Shown here: positions 24,538 through 32,313 of the stretch, piece after piece
How positions within the stretch are numbered: position 1 is the stretch's first letter
Layout: the number at the start of each line of letters is the position of its first letter
From: Comamonadaceae bacterium
GTDB taxonomy: Bacteria; Pseudomonadota; Gammaproteobacteria; Burkholderiales; Burkholderiaceae_C
Direction of reading: 5' to 3'
Length of the DNA: 36,531 nt
Assembly: GCA_004144865.1 (NCBI GenBank)
Contig: SEAY01000023.1
Span: 1 to 36,531, forward strand
The notes under the pieces: generated by a model
What the model was told of the DNA's origin: nothing
Databases searched by the model: none
Seen by the model: the letters and a program-made list of their open reading frames with translations, nothing else
Program-made: the position numbers and the translations under genes

Positions 24538-24569
24538 GCCTACATCCCGCTTCCGGCCCCCTTGGGTAG
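24538..24569 (+). promoter_or_regulatory. Two-box element GCCTACAT-N18-GGGTAG upstream of the small envelope-protein pair
   Basis: The same boxes occur with a 17-base spacer before the KaiC-like gene. A short inverted repeat CCTGT-N7-ACAGG lies at about 24477-24493. The 24467-24601 gap otherwise shows only a purine-rich site (CTGGGAG) before the next ATG. Confidence 0.3.
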
Positions 24570-24601
24570 AAACACAGCCGTATCGCCCCTGGGAGTTCCA
24601 C

Positions 24602-24859
24602 ATGACATCGAGTGCACGGTCCGCACGCCTGGTATCCGGCGTCGCCGCCTTGGCGGTGGCCTTCGTCGCGCTCGGCGCCGCGGCGGATGCCTGGCTGGAT
24701 AGCCGCCACGAAGCGCCGTTGGCCGCGGCGCGGCCGGCCGTGCGTCCCGCGGCGGACGGTCCCGTGGAAGTGGTGCGCGTGCCTGGCGGCGAAGGCGTGC
24801 GCCGGCTGCCCACGGCCTGCCGGGGCTGCGAGCCGCGCATGCAGGGGAGCAGGCTGTGA
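24602..24859 (+). CDS. Small membrane-anchored protein of unknown function
   Basis: The product has 85 residues: a short basic N-terminus (SSARSARLVSG), one hydrophobic segment (VAALAVAFVALGAAADAWL, about 12-30), and an Ala/Pro/Val-rich, Arg-rich tail with a final CRGCEP. It has no recognisable domain. The stop overlaps the GTG start of the next gene by 4 bases, so the two are probably translated together. Coding character is supported by this coupling, the ribosome-binding site and strong third-position GC. Confidence 0.6.
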   Translation: MTSSARSARLVSGVAALAVAFVALGAAADAWLDSRHEAPLAAARPAVRPAADGPVEVVRVPGGEGVRRLPTACRGCEPRMQGSRL

Positions 24860-25245
24860 GCCGCGCCTGGCTGGGGCTGGCAGCGATGCTGCTGGCCGGC
24901 GCCGCCGCCGCGCAAGGCAACCCGGGCCACCAGAACGTCACCGCCGGCGGTGCGCTGCGTCCCGGCATCTATGGCCGCATCGTCCTGAAGGGCAAGCAGG
25001 TGCCGCCTCCGCCGGTGATCTATCCGCAACCGGTGATCGCCAGCAGCGCCTTGCTGCCGGCCGACGCGAAGCCGGTGTACCTGTACGTGCCGCCCGGCCA
25101 GGTGCGCAAGTGGAAGCAGAACTGCGCGCAGTGGAAGGCCTGCGACGAGCCGGTGCTGTTCGTGCGCGTGGACCAGAGCCCGAGCCGCTGGGGCCGCTGG
25201 CGCCACCTGCGCGACCAGGAGGTCGCGCTGCAGGAACAGTACTGA
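24856..25245 (+). CDS. Secreted protein of unknown function, GTG start
   Basis: The predicted product has 129 residues with a signal peptide (SRAWLGLAAMLLAGAAAAQ) and a mature domain containing two aromatic, basic blocks: YLYVPPGQVRKWKQNCAQW (about 75-93) and a cysteine pair (CAQWKAC) that could form a disulfide. Gly/Pro-rich sequence (GKQVPPPPVIYPQPV) precedes it. I have the impression of a conserved Comamonadaceae envelope protein, without function. The GTG at 24856 overlaps the upstream stop (GTGA), which decides the start. Confidence 0.68.
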   Translation: MSRAWLGLAAMLLAGAAAAQGNPGHQNVTAGGALRPGIYGRIVLKGKQVPPPPVIYPQPVIASSALLPADAKPVYLYVPPGQVRKWKQNCAQWKACDEPVLFVRVDQSPSRWGRWRHLRDQEVALQEQY

Positions 25246-25370
25246 GCGCCCGCGGCCATTTCCCCGTCCCGCCCGCGGCGCGCAGCGCCGTGCTGTAATG
25301 AACCGGCAGGGATGAACCACGCTTTCGCGCAGCCCGATCGTGCTGCCCCTCCCGCAGGAGACACCGCAGC

Positions 25371-26633
25371 ATGCCCTCCTTGAACGCATCGCCCGTCGCC
25401 ATTGGCGTGGAACCCGCCGACAGCCGTACCGCGCTGTACGACCGCTTCGCGCGCGTGCGGGCCCGCACCCTCGCCCTGACAGCCGACCTCGCGCCGGAAG
25501 ACCAGTGCGTGCAGTCGATGCCCGATGCCAGCCCGACGAAGTGGCACCTCGCGCACACGAGCTGGTTCTTCGAGGCCGTCGTGCTGATGGCCCACGCGCC
25601 GGACTACCAGGTGTTCGAGCCGCGCTGGCACCATCTCTTCAACTCCTATTACGAGTCGCTCGGCCCGCGCCACCCGCGGCCGCAGCGCGGCCTGCTCACG
25701 CGGCCGTTGCTCGCCTCGGTGCACAACTACCGCACGCACGTGGAGGCGGGCGTCGAGCGCCTGATCAACACCGCGGACGGCGCCACCTGGGCTGCGGCGC
25801 AGCCGCTGATCGAACTCGGGCTGCACCACGAGGAGCAGCACCAGGAGCTGATGCTCACCGACTTGCTGCATCTCTATTCGTGCAACCCGCTGCTGCCCGC
25901 CTATCGTTCCCCCGAGGCGCCGTCGCTGCGGCTCGCCGCGGCCACGCCGCCGGTGGAGTGGATCACCGGCCCGGGCGGGCCGGTGCGCATCGGGCACTCC
26001 GGCGAGGGGTTCGCCTTCGACAACGAGACGCCGCGCCATACCGTCTGGCTGCAGCCCTATCGCATCGCCGACCGGCTGGTGACCTGCGGCGAGTTCGCGG
26101 AGTTCATCGCCGACGGCGGCTACCGCACGCCTTCGCTGTGGCTGTCAGATGGCTGGGCGCTGGTGCAGGCGCAGGGTTGGGAGGCGCCGCTCTACTGGAT
26201 GGCTCCGGGGGACCCGAGGGCGCCGTCGGCCCAGTGGCAGGTGTTCGGGCTCGACGGCGTACGGCCGCTGGACGCCTCGGCGCCCGTGAGCCAGGTGAGC
26301 TACTTCGAAGCAGCCGCCTATGCCGAGTGGGCCGGCGCGCGCCTGCCGACCGAGGCCGAGTGGGAGGCCGCCTGCGGGCTGCCGGGCCTGGCGCAGCTCA
26401 CCGGCCACGTGTGGCAGTGGACTCGCTCCTCCTACGATGCGTATCCGGGCTACCGGCCGTGGACCGGCGCCATCGGCGAGTACAACGGCAAGTTCATGGT
26501 GGGGCAGGTGGTGTTGCGCGGCGGCAGCGTGGCCACGACGCCCGGCCACGCACGGCCCACGTACCGCAACTTCTTCCCGCCGGCCGCGCGCTGGCAGTTC
26601 AGCGGCCTGCGGCTCGCGAAGGACGGCGCGTGA
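25371..26633 (+). CDS. egtB: Ergothioneine biosynthesis sulfoxide synthase EgtB
   Basis: The product has 420 residues: an N-terminal DinB-like bundle (about 15-170) joined to a formylglycine-generating-enzyme-like C-type-lectin fold (about 190-418). Iron ligands are likely a His in the WHLAHTSWF block (59-62) plus H153 and H157 in HHEEQHQ. The C-terminal fold has RLPTEAEWEAAC and RGGSVATTP. EgtB uses O2 to join trimethylhistidine (hercynine) to a thiol donor, either gamma-glutamylcysteine or cysteine. No egtA or egtC lies in the window, which leaves the donor open. The gene is preceded by GCAGGAG and overlaps egtD by one base. Confidence 0.92.
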   Translation: MPSLNASPVAIGVEPADSRTALYDRFARVRARTLALTADLAPEDQCVQSMPDASPTKWHLAHTSWFFEAVVLMAHAPDYQVFEPRWHHLFNSYYESLGPRHPRPQRGLLTRPLLASVHNYRTHVEAGVERLINTADGATWAAAQPLIELGLHHEEQHQELMLTDLLHLYSCNPLLPAYRSPEAPSLRLAAATPPVEWITGPGGPVRIGHSGEGFAFDNETPRHTVWLQPYRIADRLVTCGEFAEFIADGGYRTPSLWLSDGWALVQAQGWEAPLYWMAPGDPRAPSAQWQVFGLDGVRPLDASAPVSQVSYFEAAAYAEWAGARLPTEAEWEAACGLPGLAQLTGHVWQWTRSSYDAYPGYRPWTGAIGEYNGKFMVGQVVLRGGSVATTPGHARPTYRNFFPPAARWQFSGLRLAKDGA

Positions 26634-27550
26634 TGACGACTGGATTCGGACGTGACCTCGTGGCGGCCCTGGCCGCGCAACCGCGCAGCATCTCGCCCAA
26701 GTACTTCTACGACGCCGAAGGTTCGCGACTGTTCGACCGCATCTGCGAGCTGCCGGAGTACTACCCCACGCGCACCGAGCTGGGCATCCTGCAGCGGCAT
26801 GCGGGCGAGATGGGCGCCCTGGCGGGGCCGGGCTGCGAGATCGTCGAGTTCGGCGCCGGGTCGCTGCGCAAGGTGCGGCTGCTGCTGCAGGCCTTCGAGG
26901 CGCCGGCGCGCTACGTGCCGATCGACATCTCCGGCGAGTACCTGCGCGACGCCGCGGCGGTGCTGCGGCGCGAGTTCGCGGGGCTCGACGTGCAGCCGCT
27001 GGTGGCCGACTACACGCAGGCCGTGGCGCTGCCGCCGGCGGGAAAGGGCCGTCGCATCGGCTTCTTTCCCGGCTCCACGCTCGGCAACTTCACGCCCGAG
27101 GAGGCGCTCGCCTTCCTGCAGGGGGCGGCGCGCCTGCTGCAGGGCGGCGCGCTCATCCTCGGCGCCGACCTGGTGAAGGATCCGAACGTGCTGCACGCGG
27201 CCTACAACGACGGCGCCGGCGTGACGGCGGCCTTCAACCTCAACCTGCTGGCGCGCGCCAACCGCGAGTTGGGCGCGAACTTCCAGCTGGCGAACTACGC
27301 GCACTACGCCTTCTACAACGCGCCGCTCGCGCGCATCGAGATGCACCTGGTCGCGCGCGAGAAGCAGGTGGTCGCCGTGGGCGGCGAGCGCTTCGCGATC
27401 GCCGAGGGCGAGGCGCTGCACACCGAGAACTCGTACAAGTTCACCATAGCCGGCCTGCGCGATCTCGCCAGCCGCGCCGGCTTCCGCCCGGGGCCGGCGT
27501 GGACCGATCCCGAGCGCCTGTTCAGCGTGCACTGGCTGCACGCGCCCTGA
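26633..27550 (+). CDS. egtD: L-histidine N(alpha)-methyltransferase EgtD
   Basis: The product has 305 residues with the SAM-dependent fold of EgtD. Visible motifs are SPKYFYDAEGSRLFDRICELPEYYPTRTE at about 20-48, the SAM loop EFGAGSLRKVRLLL (about 72-85), GFFPGSTLGNF, and near the end TENSYKF. It methylates histidine three times to hercynine, the first step of ergothioneine synthesis, in the cytosol. The ATG shares one base with the egtB stop (TGATG). The frame is open upstream within egtB, but the protein begins here. DUF427 follows after 11 bases. Confidence 0.93.
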   Translation: MTTGFGRDLVAALAAQPRSISPKYFYDAEGSRLFDRICELPEYYPTRTELGILQRHAGEMGALAGPGCEIVEFGAGSLRKVRLLLQAFEAPARYVPIDISGEYLRDAAAVLRREFAGLDVQPLVADYTQAVALPPAGKGRRIGFFPGSTLGNFTPEEALAFLQGAARLLQGGALILGADLVKDPNVLHAAYNDGAGVTAAFNLNLLARANRELGANFQLANYAHYAFYNAPLARIEMHLVAREKQVVAVGGERFAIAEGEALHTENSYKFTIAGLRDLASRAGFRPGPAWTDPERLFSVHWLHAP

Positions 27551-27561
27551 AGGAGCGGCCG

Positions 27562-27843
27562 ATGAAGGCAGTGTGGAACGGCGTAGTGCTCGCCGAGAGC
27601 GACGACACGGTGGTCGTCGAAGGCAACCACTACTTCCCGGAGGCCGCGCTGAAGCGCGAATACGTGACCTTCAGCAACCACCACACCAGCTGCGCCTGGA
27701 AGGGCGAGGCGAGCTACTACTCGCTGCTGGTGAACGGCGAGCTGAATCCCGAAGCGGTCTGGTACTACCCGGATCCGAAGCCGGAGGCGGAGATGGTGAA
27801 GGGCCGCGTCGCCTTCTGGAAGGGCGTGGCGGTGACGGAATGA
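27562..27843 (+). CDS. DUF427 domain protein downstream of egtBD
   Basis: The product has 93 residues and is one DUF427 domain: AVWNGVVLAESDDTVVVEGNHYFP at the start, then the aromatic core CAWKGEASYYSLLVNG and YYPDPKPEAE. The fold is a small beta-tent; the function is unknown. Its position, 11 bases after egtD with AGGAG directly upstream of the ATG, places it in the ergothioneine operon. A role in thiol or redox metabolism is inference from this context. Confidence 0.88.
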   Translation: MKAVWNGVVLAESDDTVVVEGNHYFPEAALKREYVTFSNHHTSCAWKGEASYYSLLVNGELNPEAVWYYPDPKPEAEMVKGRVAFWKGVAVTE

Positions 27844-27850
27844 CGGACTG

Positions 27851-28321
27851 CTACGAGCAGCTCGCCCCGCCGCAGCCGCTGATCTCCATCGCCGGCAGCG
27901 CGTCCGGGCTGCGCACCTCGCCGGTCTCCGCGTCGTAGCCCACGCCCCGCAGGTGCAGCGCGAGCGCTGCGTCCATGCTCTGCGCATGCTGCGGAAACCA
28001 CAGCGCGAGCTCCTGGATCATCTGGCGCGCCGGCCCCAGGTTGCCCGCGCGTGCCATCTGCTGGCCGGTGCGCAGGACGTCCAGCACGACCTTGTGCTGC
28101 AAGCTGTGGCAGTTGCCCTGCGAGAAGCCGGTGGCCAGCATCCACGCGTCTTCGCGGCCGAAATGGTCGGCGGTGTGCTCGACCAGCGCGGCCCATGCAG
28201 CGGGCAGGGCGGCATCGTCGCTGGCCTCGGCCTGCGCGAGCAGGTCCACGAATTCCTTGTGGGTGTCGTCCATGAAGGACAGGCCCAGGGCGAGGCCCTC
28301 GGACCAGGACAATGCAGGCAT
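27851..28321 (-). CDS. Bacteriohemerythrin
   Basis: The product has 156 residues in a hemerythrin four-helix bundle: MDDTHKEFVDLL (first His), HTADHFGREDAWM (His and Glu), CHSLQHKVVLDVL (two His) and FPQHAQSMD (His and Asp). These ligands hold a di-iron site that binds O2. The last residues (GCGGASCS) add two cysteines, perhaps a redox or metal tail. AAGGAG lies before the ATG at 28321. It converges with DUF427, with a 7-base gap. O2 delivery to an oxygen-using enzyme such as EgtB is only suggested by proximity. Confidence 0.88.
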   Translation of the reverse strand: MPALSWSEGLALGLSFMDDTHKEFVDLLAQAEASDDAALPAAWAALVEHTADHFGREDAWMLATGFSQGNCHSLQHKVVLDVLRTGQQMARAGNLGPARQMIQELALWFPQHAQSMDAALALHLRGVGYDAETGEVRSPDALPAMEISGCGGASCS

Positions 28322-28405
28322 GGGATCTCCTTGCCCGGCAGCTTAGGAGGGCCGGAATGCCGGGGGCTTGACGCAAGTCAGCAAAAGCGCCCGGGACGGC
28401 CGCGC

Positions 28406-28411
28406 TAAGCT
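28406..28411 (+). promoter_or_regulatory. Candidate -10 (TAAGCT) for the dioxygenase gene
   Basis: GCTAAGCT ends 5 bases before ATG 28417. No ribosome-binding site is visible in front of that ATG. Confidence 0.4.
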
Positions 28412-28416
28412 ACGGC

Positions 28417-29151
28417 ATGCTCCTGAGCCCGGCCTACACCTATCCCGACCAGGTCCCCACGCAGTTGCGCCAGCAAGGCTATGCCGTGCTCAGCCCCCAG
28501 GGCGTGTGCGAACTGGCCGGCTGCACGCCCGGTGAACTGCGCGCGCTGCTGCCGTCCTGGGACGACCTGCCCCCCGACAACTACCTGAAGGACGGCGGCC
28601 GCTACCGGCGCCGCCGCCACTCGTGCTTCGTGCAGGACGGCCCGCGGCTTACGCAGGCGCCGCATCGCGCGCACTGGCAGCCCGTGGAATACAACGCGCT
28701 GCATGGCGGCATGCAGCGCTGGTTCGAAGCCATGCAGCCGCAGGTGGTGGCCCAGCCTGCGTGGGCCCACCTGCTGGAAGCGATGGCGCGGCTGGCGAGC
28801 GGGCTGCGCGGGCCGCAGCCGTGGTTCGTCGAGGCGCACCAGTTCCGCATTGACACCGCAGGCGGCATAGGCCGGCCCACGCCGGAGGGCGCGCACCGCG
28901 ACGGGGTCGACCTGGTGGCGGTGTTCCTGATCGCGCGCGAAGGCATCAAGGGCGGCGAGACGCGCGTGTTCCAGGCCGACGGCCCCGCGGGCGAACGCTT
29001 CACGCTCACCGAGCCCTGGAGCCTGCTGCTGCTGGACGACGCACGCGTGATCCACGAAACCACGCCGATCCAGCCCGTGGACGGCAAGGGCCATCGCGAC
29101 ACCCTGGTGCTCACGCTGCGCGCGGGCGGGTTCCAGGGCGACGAAGCGTAG
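28417..29151 (+). CDS. 2-oxoglutarate/Fe(II) dioxygenase-family protein (amino-acid hydroxylase type, PF10014-like)
   Basis: The product has 244 residues. The facial triad is visible as HRDGVD (about 158-163) and the distal His in VIHETTPI (about 211-218), followed by RDTLVLTLR, where Arg would bind 2-oxoglutarate. The layout resembles the PF10014 family, which includes free-amino-acid hydroxylases such as isoleucine dioxygenase; the substrate here is unknown. It is cytosolic. The gene converges with the SDR gene with only 3 bases between stops. Confidence 0.83.
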   Translation: MLLSPAYTYPDQVPTQLRQQGYAVLSPQGVCELAGCTPGELRALLPSWDDLPPDNYLKDGGRYRRRRHSCFVQDGPRLTQAPHRAHWQPVEYNALHGGMQRWFEAMQPQVVAQPAWAHLLEAMARLASGLRGPQPWFVEAHQFRIDTAGGIGRPTPEGAHRDGVDLVAVFLIAREGIKGGETRVFQADGPAGERFTLTEPWSLLLLDDARVIHETTPIQPVDGKGHRDTLVLTLRAGGFQGDEA

Positions 29152-29154
29152 CCG

Positions 29155-29907
29155 TCAGTCGCGTACGTCGGCCACCGGGTTGCTGCCGAAATCCGGCCGC
29201 GCGAGATACGCCAGCACGCGCTGCGCGGCGTCCTCGGGCGAGCTGAGCATCCCCTTTTCCTTCAGGCCGATGAAGTTGCCCTGGTCGGGGAAATTCGCGG
29301 CGTCCGCGCTGCGCAACTGCACCTGCATGTCGGTGTCGATCACGCCCGGCGCGAGCGAGCAGATGCGGGCGCCGTTCGCCTCGCGTTCCTGCTCCAGCGC
29401 GACGCAGCGGGTGAAGTGGTCCATGCCCGCCTTGGCCGCGCAATAAGCCGATTGCGCGGCCATGGCGCGCCGGCCCAGGCCGGAGGAGATGTTGAGGACG
29501 CGGCGTGGGGCCTTCCAACCGGCGGTGCCGCGCAGGAAGGCGCCGGTGAGCAGCATCGGCGCCTCGAGGCCGACGCGCAGCGCGTCGCACAGCTGCGCGG
29601 CGGGAATCGCGTCCAGCCCGGCGATGCGCGGGATCATGCCGGCGTTGTTGATCAGCGTGACGGACGCAGGCGGCGCGGCTTCCTGGCCCTTCAGCCAGGT
29701 CTCGAGGCGGGCCGCGGCAGTCTCCGCGCGCGCCAGGTCCTGCGGCCACTGCTCCAGCTGCCGGCCGGCCCGGGCGGCCTGCGCCGCGAGTTCGTCGTTG
29801 GTCTTGCGCGAGATGCACAGCAGGTCGTGGCCCTGCGCGAGCAGCTGGTGCGCCATGGCGAGGCCCATGCCGCGCGAGGCGCCGGTGAGGATGGTGAGGT
29901 GTCGCAT
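29155..29907 (-). CDS. SDR-family oxidoreductase (sepiapterin-reductase-like)
   Basis: The product has 250 residues: classical short-chain dehydrogenase with TGASRGMG (8-15), NNAGMIP, and the catalytic YCAAK with a preceding NISSGLG. The overall length and the PGVIDTDMQ loop recall sepiapterin-reductase-like or benzil-reductase-like SDRs that reduce carbonyls with NADPH. The physiological substrate is unknown. Start ATG 29907 has GGGAGG directly against it, too close for a normal ribosome-binding site, while a TAGGAT hexamer lies 6 bases upstream; this could be a leaderless mRNA. Confidence 0.86.
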   Translation of the reverse strand: MRHLTILTGASRGMGLAMAHQLLAQGHDLLCISRKTNDELAAQAARAGRQLEQWPQDLARAETAAARLETWLKGQEAAPPASVTLINNAGMIPRIAGLDAIPAAQLCDALRVGLEAPMLLTGAFLRGTAGWKAPRRVLNISSGLGRRAMAAQSAYCAAKAGMDHFTRCVALEQEREANGARICSLAPGVIDTDMQVQLRSADAANFPDQGNFIGLKEKGMLSSPEDAAQRVLAYLARPDFGSNPVADVRD

Positions 29908-29913
29908 CCTCCC

Positions 29914-29919
29914 ATCCTA
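29914..29919 (-). promoter_or_regulatory. Candidate -10 (TAGGAT) for the SDR gene
   Basis: Read leftward, GCTAGGAT ends 6 bases before the ATG at 29907. Confidence 0.4.
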
Positions 29920-29923
29920 GCAA

Positions 29924-30538
29924 TCAGGCCGTGACGACGATCGGGAATTCCGCCTGCAGGCCTTCCGCGCCGCGCGTGAACGGCACGGTGACGAGCCCGC
30001 GATCCGCACCCAGGCGGCGCCAGAGGAAGTCGCGCTCGTTGTGCGGGTCGCCCTCCACGTACAGCTGCGTGGTCAGCAGTTCGTGCCGCCCCAGCTTGAC
30101 CTTCACGTGGATGTGCGGCGTGCGGCCGCTGTAGGCCACGGGGCGGATGGTGCGGAAGCGGTAGCGCCCGTCGCGGCCCGCCGTGACGCGGCCGAAGCCC
30201 TGGAAATCGGGGTCCGCGCGGCCGCCGTCGCCGGGATGGTGGTAGTGCCCGGCTTCGTCGCATTGCCAGATCTCCACCTGCGCGCCGGCCACGGGACCGC
30301 CATCGAGGTCGGTGACGATGCCGCTCACGATCGCCGGCTGGCCGCGTCCGTAGGCGCGGCTGCCGTTGCGCAGCAGGTCGGCATCGCTGTCCTGCGGCAA
30401 TGCGACGGGATAGAAGGGGCCTTCGGTCTGTGCGGGAGTCGGGCGGCGCGCGGCGACGGGCTGTGCGCGGACGCCGCTCCAGCAGAAGGGCAGGGCCACC
30501 AGCGCGGCGGCCGCGGTGCGGCGTGACAAGGGGGCCAT
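29924..30538 (-). CDS. Secreted intradiol ring-cleavage dioxygenase-like protein
   Basis: The product has 204 residues. The N-terminus has an RR pair and hydrophobic stretch (SRRTAAAALVALPFCWSG), a probable Tat or Sec signal. The intradiol fold follows: QTEGPFYPV at about 37-45, then the iron ligands Tyr in AGHYHHPG, Tyr and the HxH pair in the region YSGRTPHIHVKV. Catechol dioxygenases of this kind use Fe(III) to open catechol rings; exported, short forms are known but their substrates are unclear. No ring-degradation genes flank it, so a role in modifying extracellular aromatics is only inference. Confidence 0.84.
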   Translation of the reverse strand: MAPLSRRTAAAALVALPFCWSGVRAQPVAARRPTPAQTEGPFYPVALPQDSDADLLRNGSRAYGRGQPAIVSGIVTDLDGGPVAGAQVEIWQCDEAGHYHHPGDGGRADPDFQGFGRVTAGRDGRYRFRTIRPVAYSGRTPHIHVKVKLGRHELLTTQLYVEGDPHNERDFLWRRLGADRGLVTVPFTRGAEGLQAEFPIVVTA

Positions 30539-30589
30539 GAAGATCTCCGGGACGTGGACGTCAGAGCCTGGTCGCCACGGCGGAGTTCC

Positions 30590-31228
30590 TCAGAAGGGCG
30601 CGGGGCTCTCGAAAGCCAGCGGCTCGCCGCTGGCCGGATGCGCAAGCCGCAGGGTGCAAGCATGCAGCAGCAGGCGCGGCGCCCGGGCACGGACTTCCGG
30701 CGGCGCGTACAGCGCGTCGCCCAGGATCGGGTGGCCGATCGCCAGCAGGTGCACGCGCAGCTGGTGCGTGCGGCCGGTCACCGGTTCCAGCGCAAGGCGG
30801 CTCGTTCCACGCTCGCTGGCGAGCACCCGCCAGCGCGTGGTGCTGGGCCGGCCATGCTCGCGATCCACCTTCTGCATGGGCCGGTTGGGCCAGTCGGCGG
30901 CCAGCGGCTGGTCGATCACGCCTTCCGTGCCGGCGGGCCCCATCGATCCGTCCACCACCGCCTCGTAGCGCTTGTCCACTTCGCGCTCGGCGAAGGCGCG
31001 GCTGAGCGCGCGCTGCACGTGCAGGCCGCGCGCCATGAGGAACAGCCCTGAAGTCGCCATGTCCAGGCGGTGCACCACGCGGGCGTCCGGCCACAGCGCC
31101 TGGGCGCGTGCGGACAGGCAATCCTGCTTGTCCTCGCCGCGTCCCGGCACCGCCAGCAGGCCGGCGGGTTTGTCCAGCACCAGCAGGTGCTCGTCGACGT
31201 AGACCAGGCCTTCGGATAATCCGGCCAT
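30590..31228 (-). CDS. RluA-family RNA pseudouridine synthase
   Basis: The product has 212 residues, close to RluA (about 219). Catalytic motif is VVHRLDMATSGL with the essential Asp, and the later GRTHQLRVHL is the RNA-binding family signature; an N-terminal VDEHLLVLDKPAGLLAVPG is typical. No S4 domain, in line with RluA, which modifies 23S rRNA U746 and tRNA U32. Start ATG at 31228 is preceded by GAAGAG; an ATG at 31246 is the alternative. The chosen start codon overlaps that of the divergent DUF486 gene. Family call is strong, exact target site inferred. Confidence 0.88.
   Translation of the reverse strand: MAGLSEGLVYVDEHLLVLDKPAGLLAVPGRGEDKQDCLSARAQALWPDARVVHRLDMATSGLFLMARGLHVQRALSRAFAEREVDKRYEAVVDGSMGPAGTEGVIDQPLAADWPNRPMQKVDREHGRPSTTRWRVLASERGTSRLALEPVTGRTHQLRVHLLAIGHPILGDALYAPPEVRARAPRLLLHACTLRLAHPASGEPLAFESPAPF
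31215..31220 (+). promoter_or_regulatory. Candidate -10 (GATAAT) for the DUF486 gene
   Basis: GATAAT ends 6 bases before ATG 31227 and lies inside the coding sequence of the divergent pseudouridine synthase gene. Confidence 0.45.
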
Positions 31229-31598
31229 GACGGCGATCTCTTCCATTCTTCCCTTCCCGCTGCAGACCGTGCTGCTGCTCGTGGGCTCCAACGTGTTCAT
31301 GACGATGGCCTGGTACGGCCACCTGCGCAACATGGCCACCGCGCCCTGGTACGCCGCGGCGTTCGTGAGCTGGGGCATCGCGCTGGCCGAATACCTGCTG
31401 CAGGTGCCCGCCAACCGCATCGGCCACCAGCAGGCCGGCTTCAGCGTGGGCCAGCTCAAGATCATGCAGGAAGTGATCACGCTGGCCGTGTTCGTGCCCT
31501 TCGCCGTGTTCTACCTGCGCGAGCCGATGAAGCTGGATTACCTGTGGGCGGCCCTGTGCATGGTGGGCGCCGTGTATTTCATATTCCGCAATGCCTGA
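31227..31598 (+). CDS. DUF486 / DMT-type small membrane protein
   Basis: The product has 123 residues with four membrane helices. Characteristic blocks are LLVGSNVFMTMAWYGHL (18-34), WGIALAEYLLQVPANRIGH and the C-terminal LREPMKLDYLWAALCMVGAVYF. This fits DUF486, a half-size relative of drug/metabolite transporters; its substrate is unknown. Such short proteins may pair to form a full transporter. ATG 31227 is favoured by the family opening and by the -10-like GATAAT immediately upstream. The start overlaps by two bases with the divergent start at 31228. Confidence 0.85.
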   Translation: MTAISSILPFPLQTVLLLVGSNVFMTMAWYGHLRNMATAPWYAAAFVSWGIALAEYLLQVPANRIGHQQAGFSVGQLKIMQEVITLAVFVPFAVFYLREPMKLDYLWAALCMVGAVYFIFRNA

Positions 31599-31657
31599 CG
31601 GGGGGCGGCAGGTACACTCGCCACGCAACTGTCACATAAGAACTCCACGGGGCTCCC

Positions 31658-32305
31658 ATGCTCTTCAAGAAACTCCTCCCGCGCGAAGGCAACTTCTTCG
31701 AAATGTTCAACCAGCATGCCGAGCGCATGGTCGAGGGCGCGCAGGCCTTCTCGAAGCTGGTGGCCAACTACAGCGACGTGAACCTGCGCGAGCAATACAA
31801 CCGCGAGGTGGACCACGCCGAGCGCGCCGCCGACAAGGTGACGCAGGAAGTCAACCGCCTGATCCATTCGACGTTCATCACGCCGATCGACCGCGAGCAG
31901 ATCCACACGCTGATCAACACGATGGACGACGTGGCCGACCTGATCCAGGACTCGGCCGAGACCATGGCGCTGTACGACGTGCGGCACATGACCGAGGAGA
32001 TCAGCCGCCTGACGGACCTGAGCGTGCGCTGCTGCGAGCGCGTGAAGGAGGCCGTGGGCTTCCTGGGCAAGCTGTCCGACCACGACACGGCCGTGGCCGC
32101 GCTGAAGACCTGCGAGGAGATCGACAAGCTCGAGTCGGATGCCGACCGCGTGATGCGCTCCGCCATGAGCAAGCTGTTCCGCGAGGAGCCGGACGTGCGC
32201 GAGGTCATCAAGCTCAAGGCGATCTACGAGCTGCTGGAGACCATCACGGACAAGTGCGAGGACGTGGCCAACGTCGTCGAAGGCATCGTGCTCGAGAACT
32301 CCTGA
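31658..32305 (+). CDS. DUF47/PhoU-like regulator of Pit-type phosphate transport
   Basis: The product has 215 residues, entirely helical: the family opening LPREGNFFEMFNQHAERMVEG, then repeated acidic PhoU-like segments (EVDHAERAADKVTQEV, MDDVADLIQDSAE, CEEIDKLESDADRV). DUF47 genes typically precede pit genes and are thought to control the low-affinity phosphate transporter, perhaps with bound metal. The acidic helices could hold Mg2+ or Fe, as in PhoU. It is 8 bases ahead of pit and no doubt in the same operon. A TACACT hexamer at 31613-31618 is a possible -10. Confidence 0.9.
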   Translation: MLFKKLLPREGNFFEMFNQHAERMVEGAQAFSKLVANYSDVNLREQYNREVDHAERAADKVTQEVNRLIHSTFITPIDREQIHTLINTMDDVADLIQDSAETMALYDVRHMTEEISRLTDLSVRCCERVKEAVGFLGKLSDHDTAVAALKTCEEIDKLESDADRVMRSAMSKLFREEPDVREVIKLKAIYELLETITDKCEDVANVVEGIVLENS

Positions 32306-32313
32306 GGCCCGGC

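Noticed and set aside
25340-26632. Possible EgtB-EgtD fusion or an N-terminal extension of EgtD
   Set aside because: The open frame upstream of EgtD is a shifted reading of egtB; the two genes overlap by one base in different frames.
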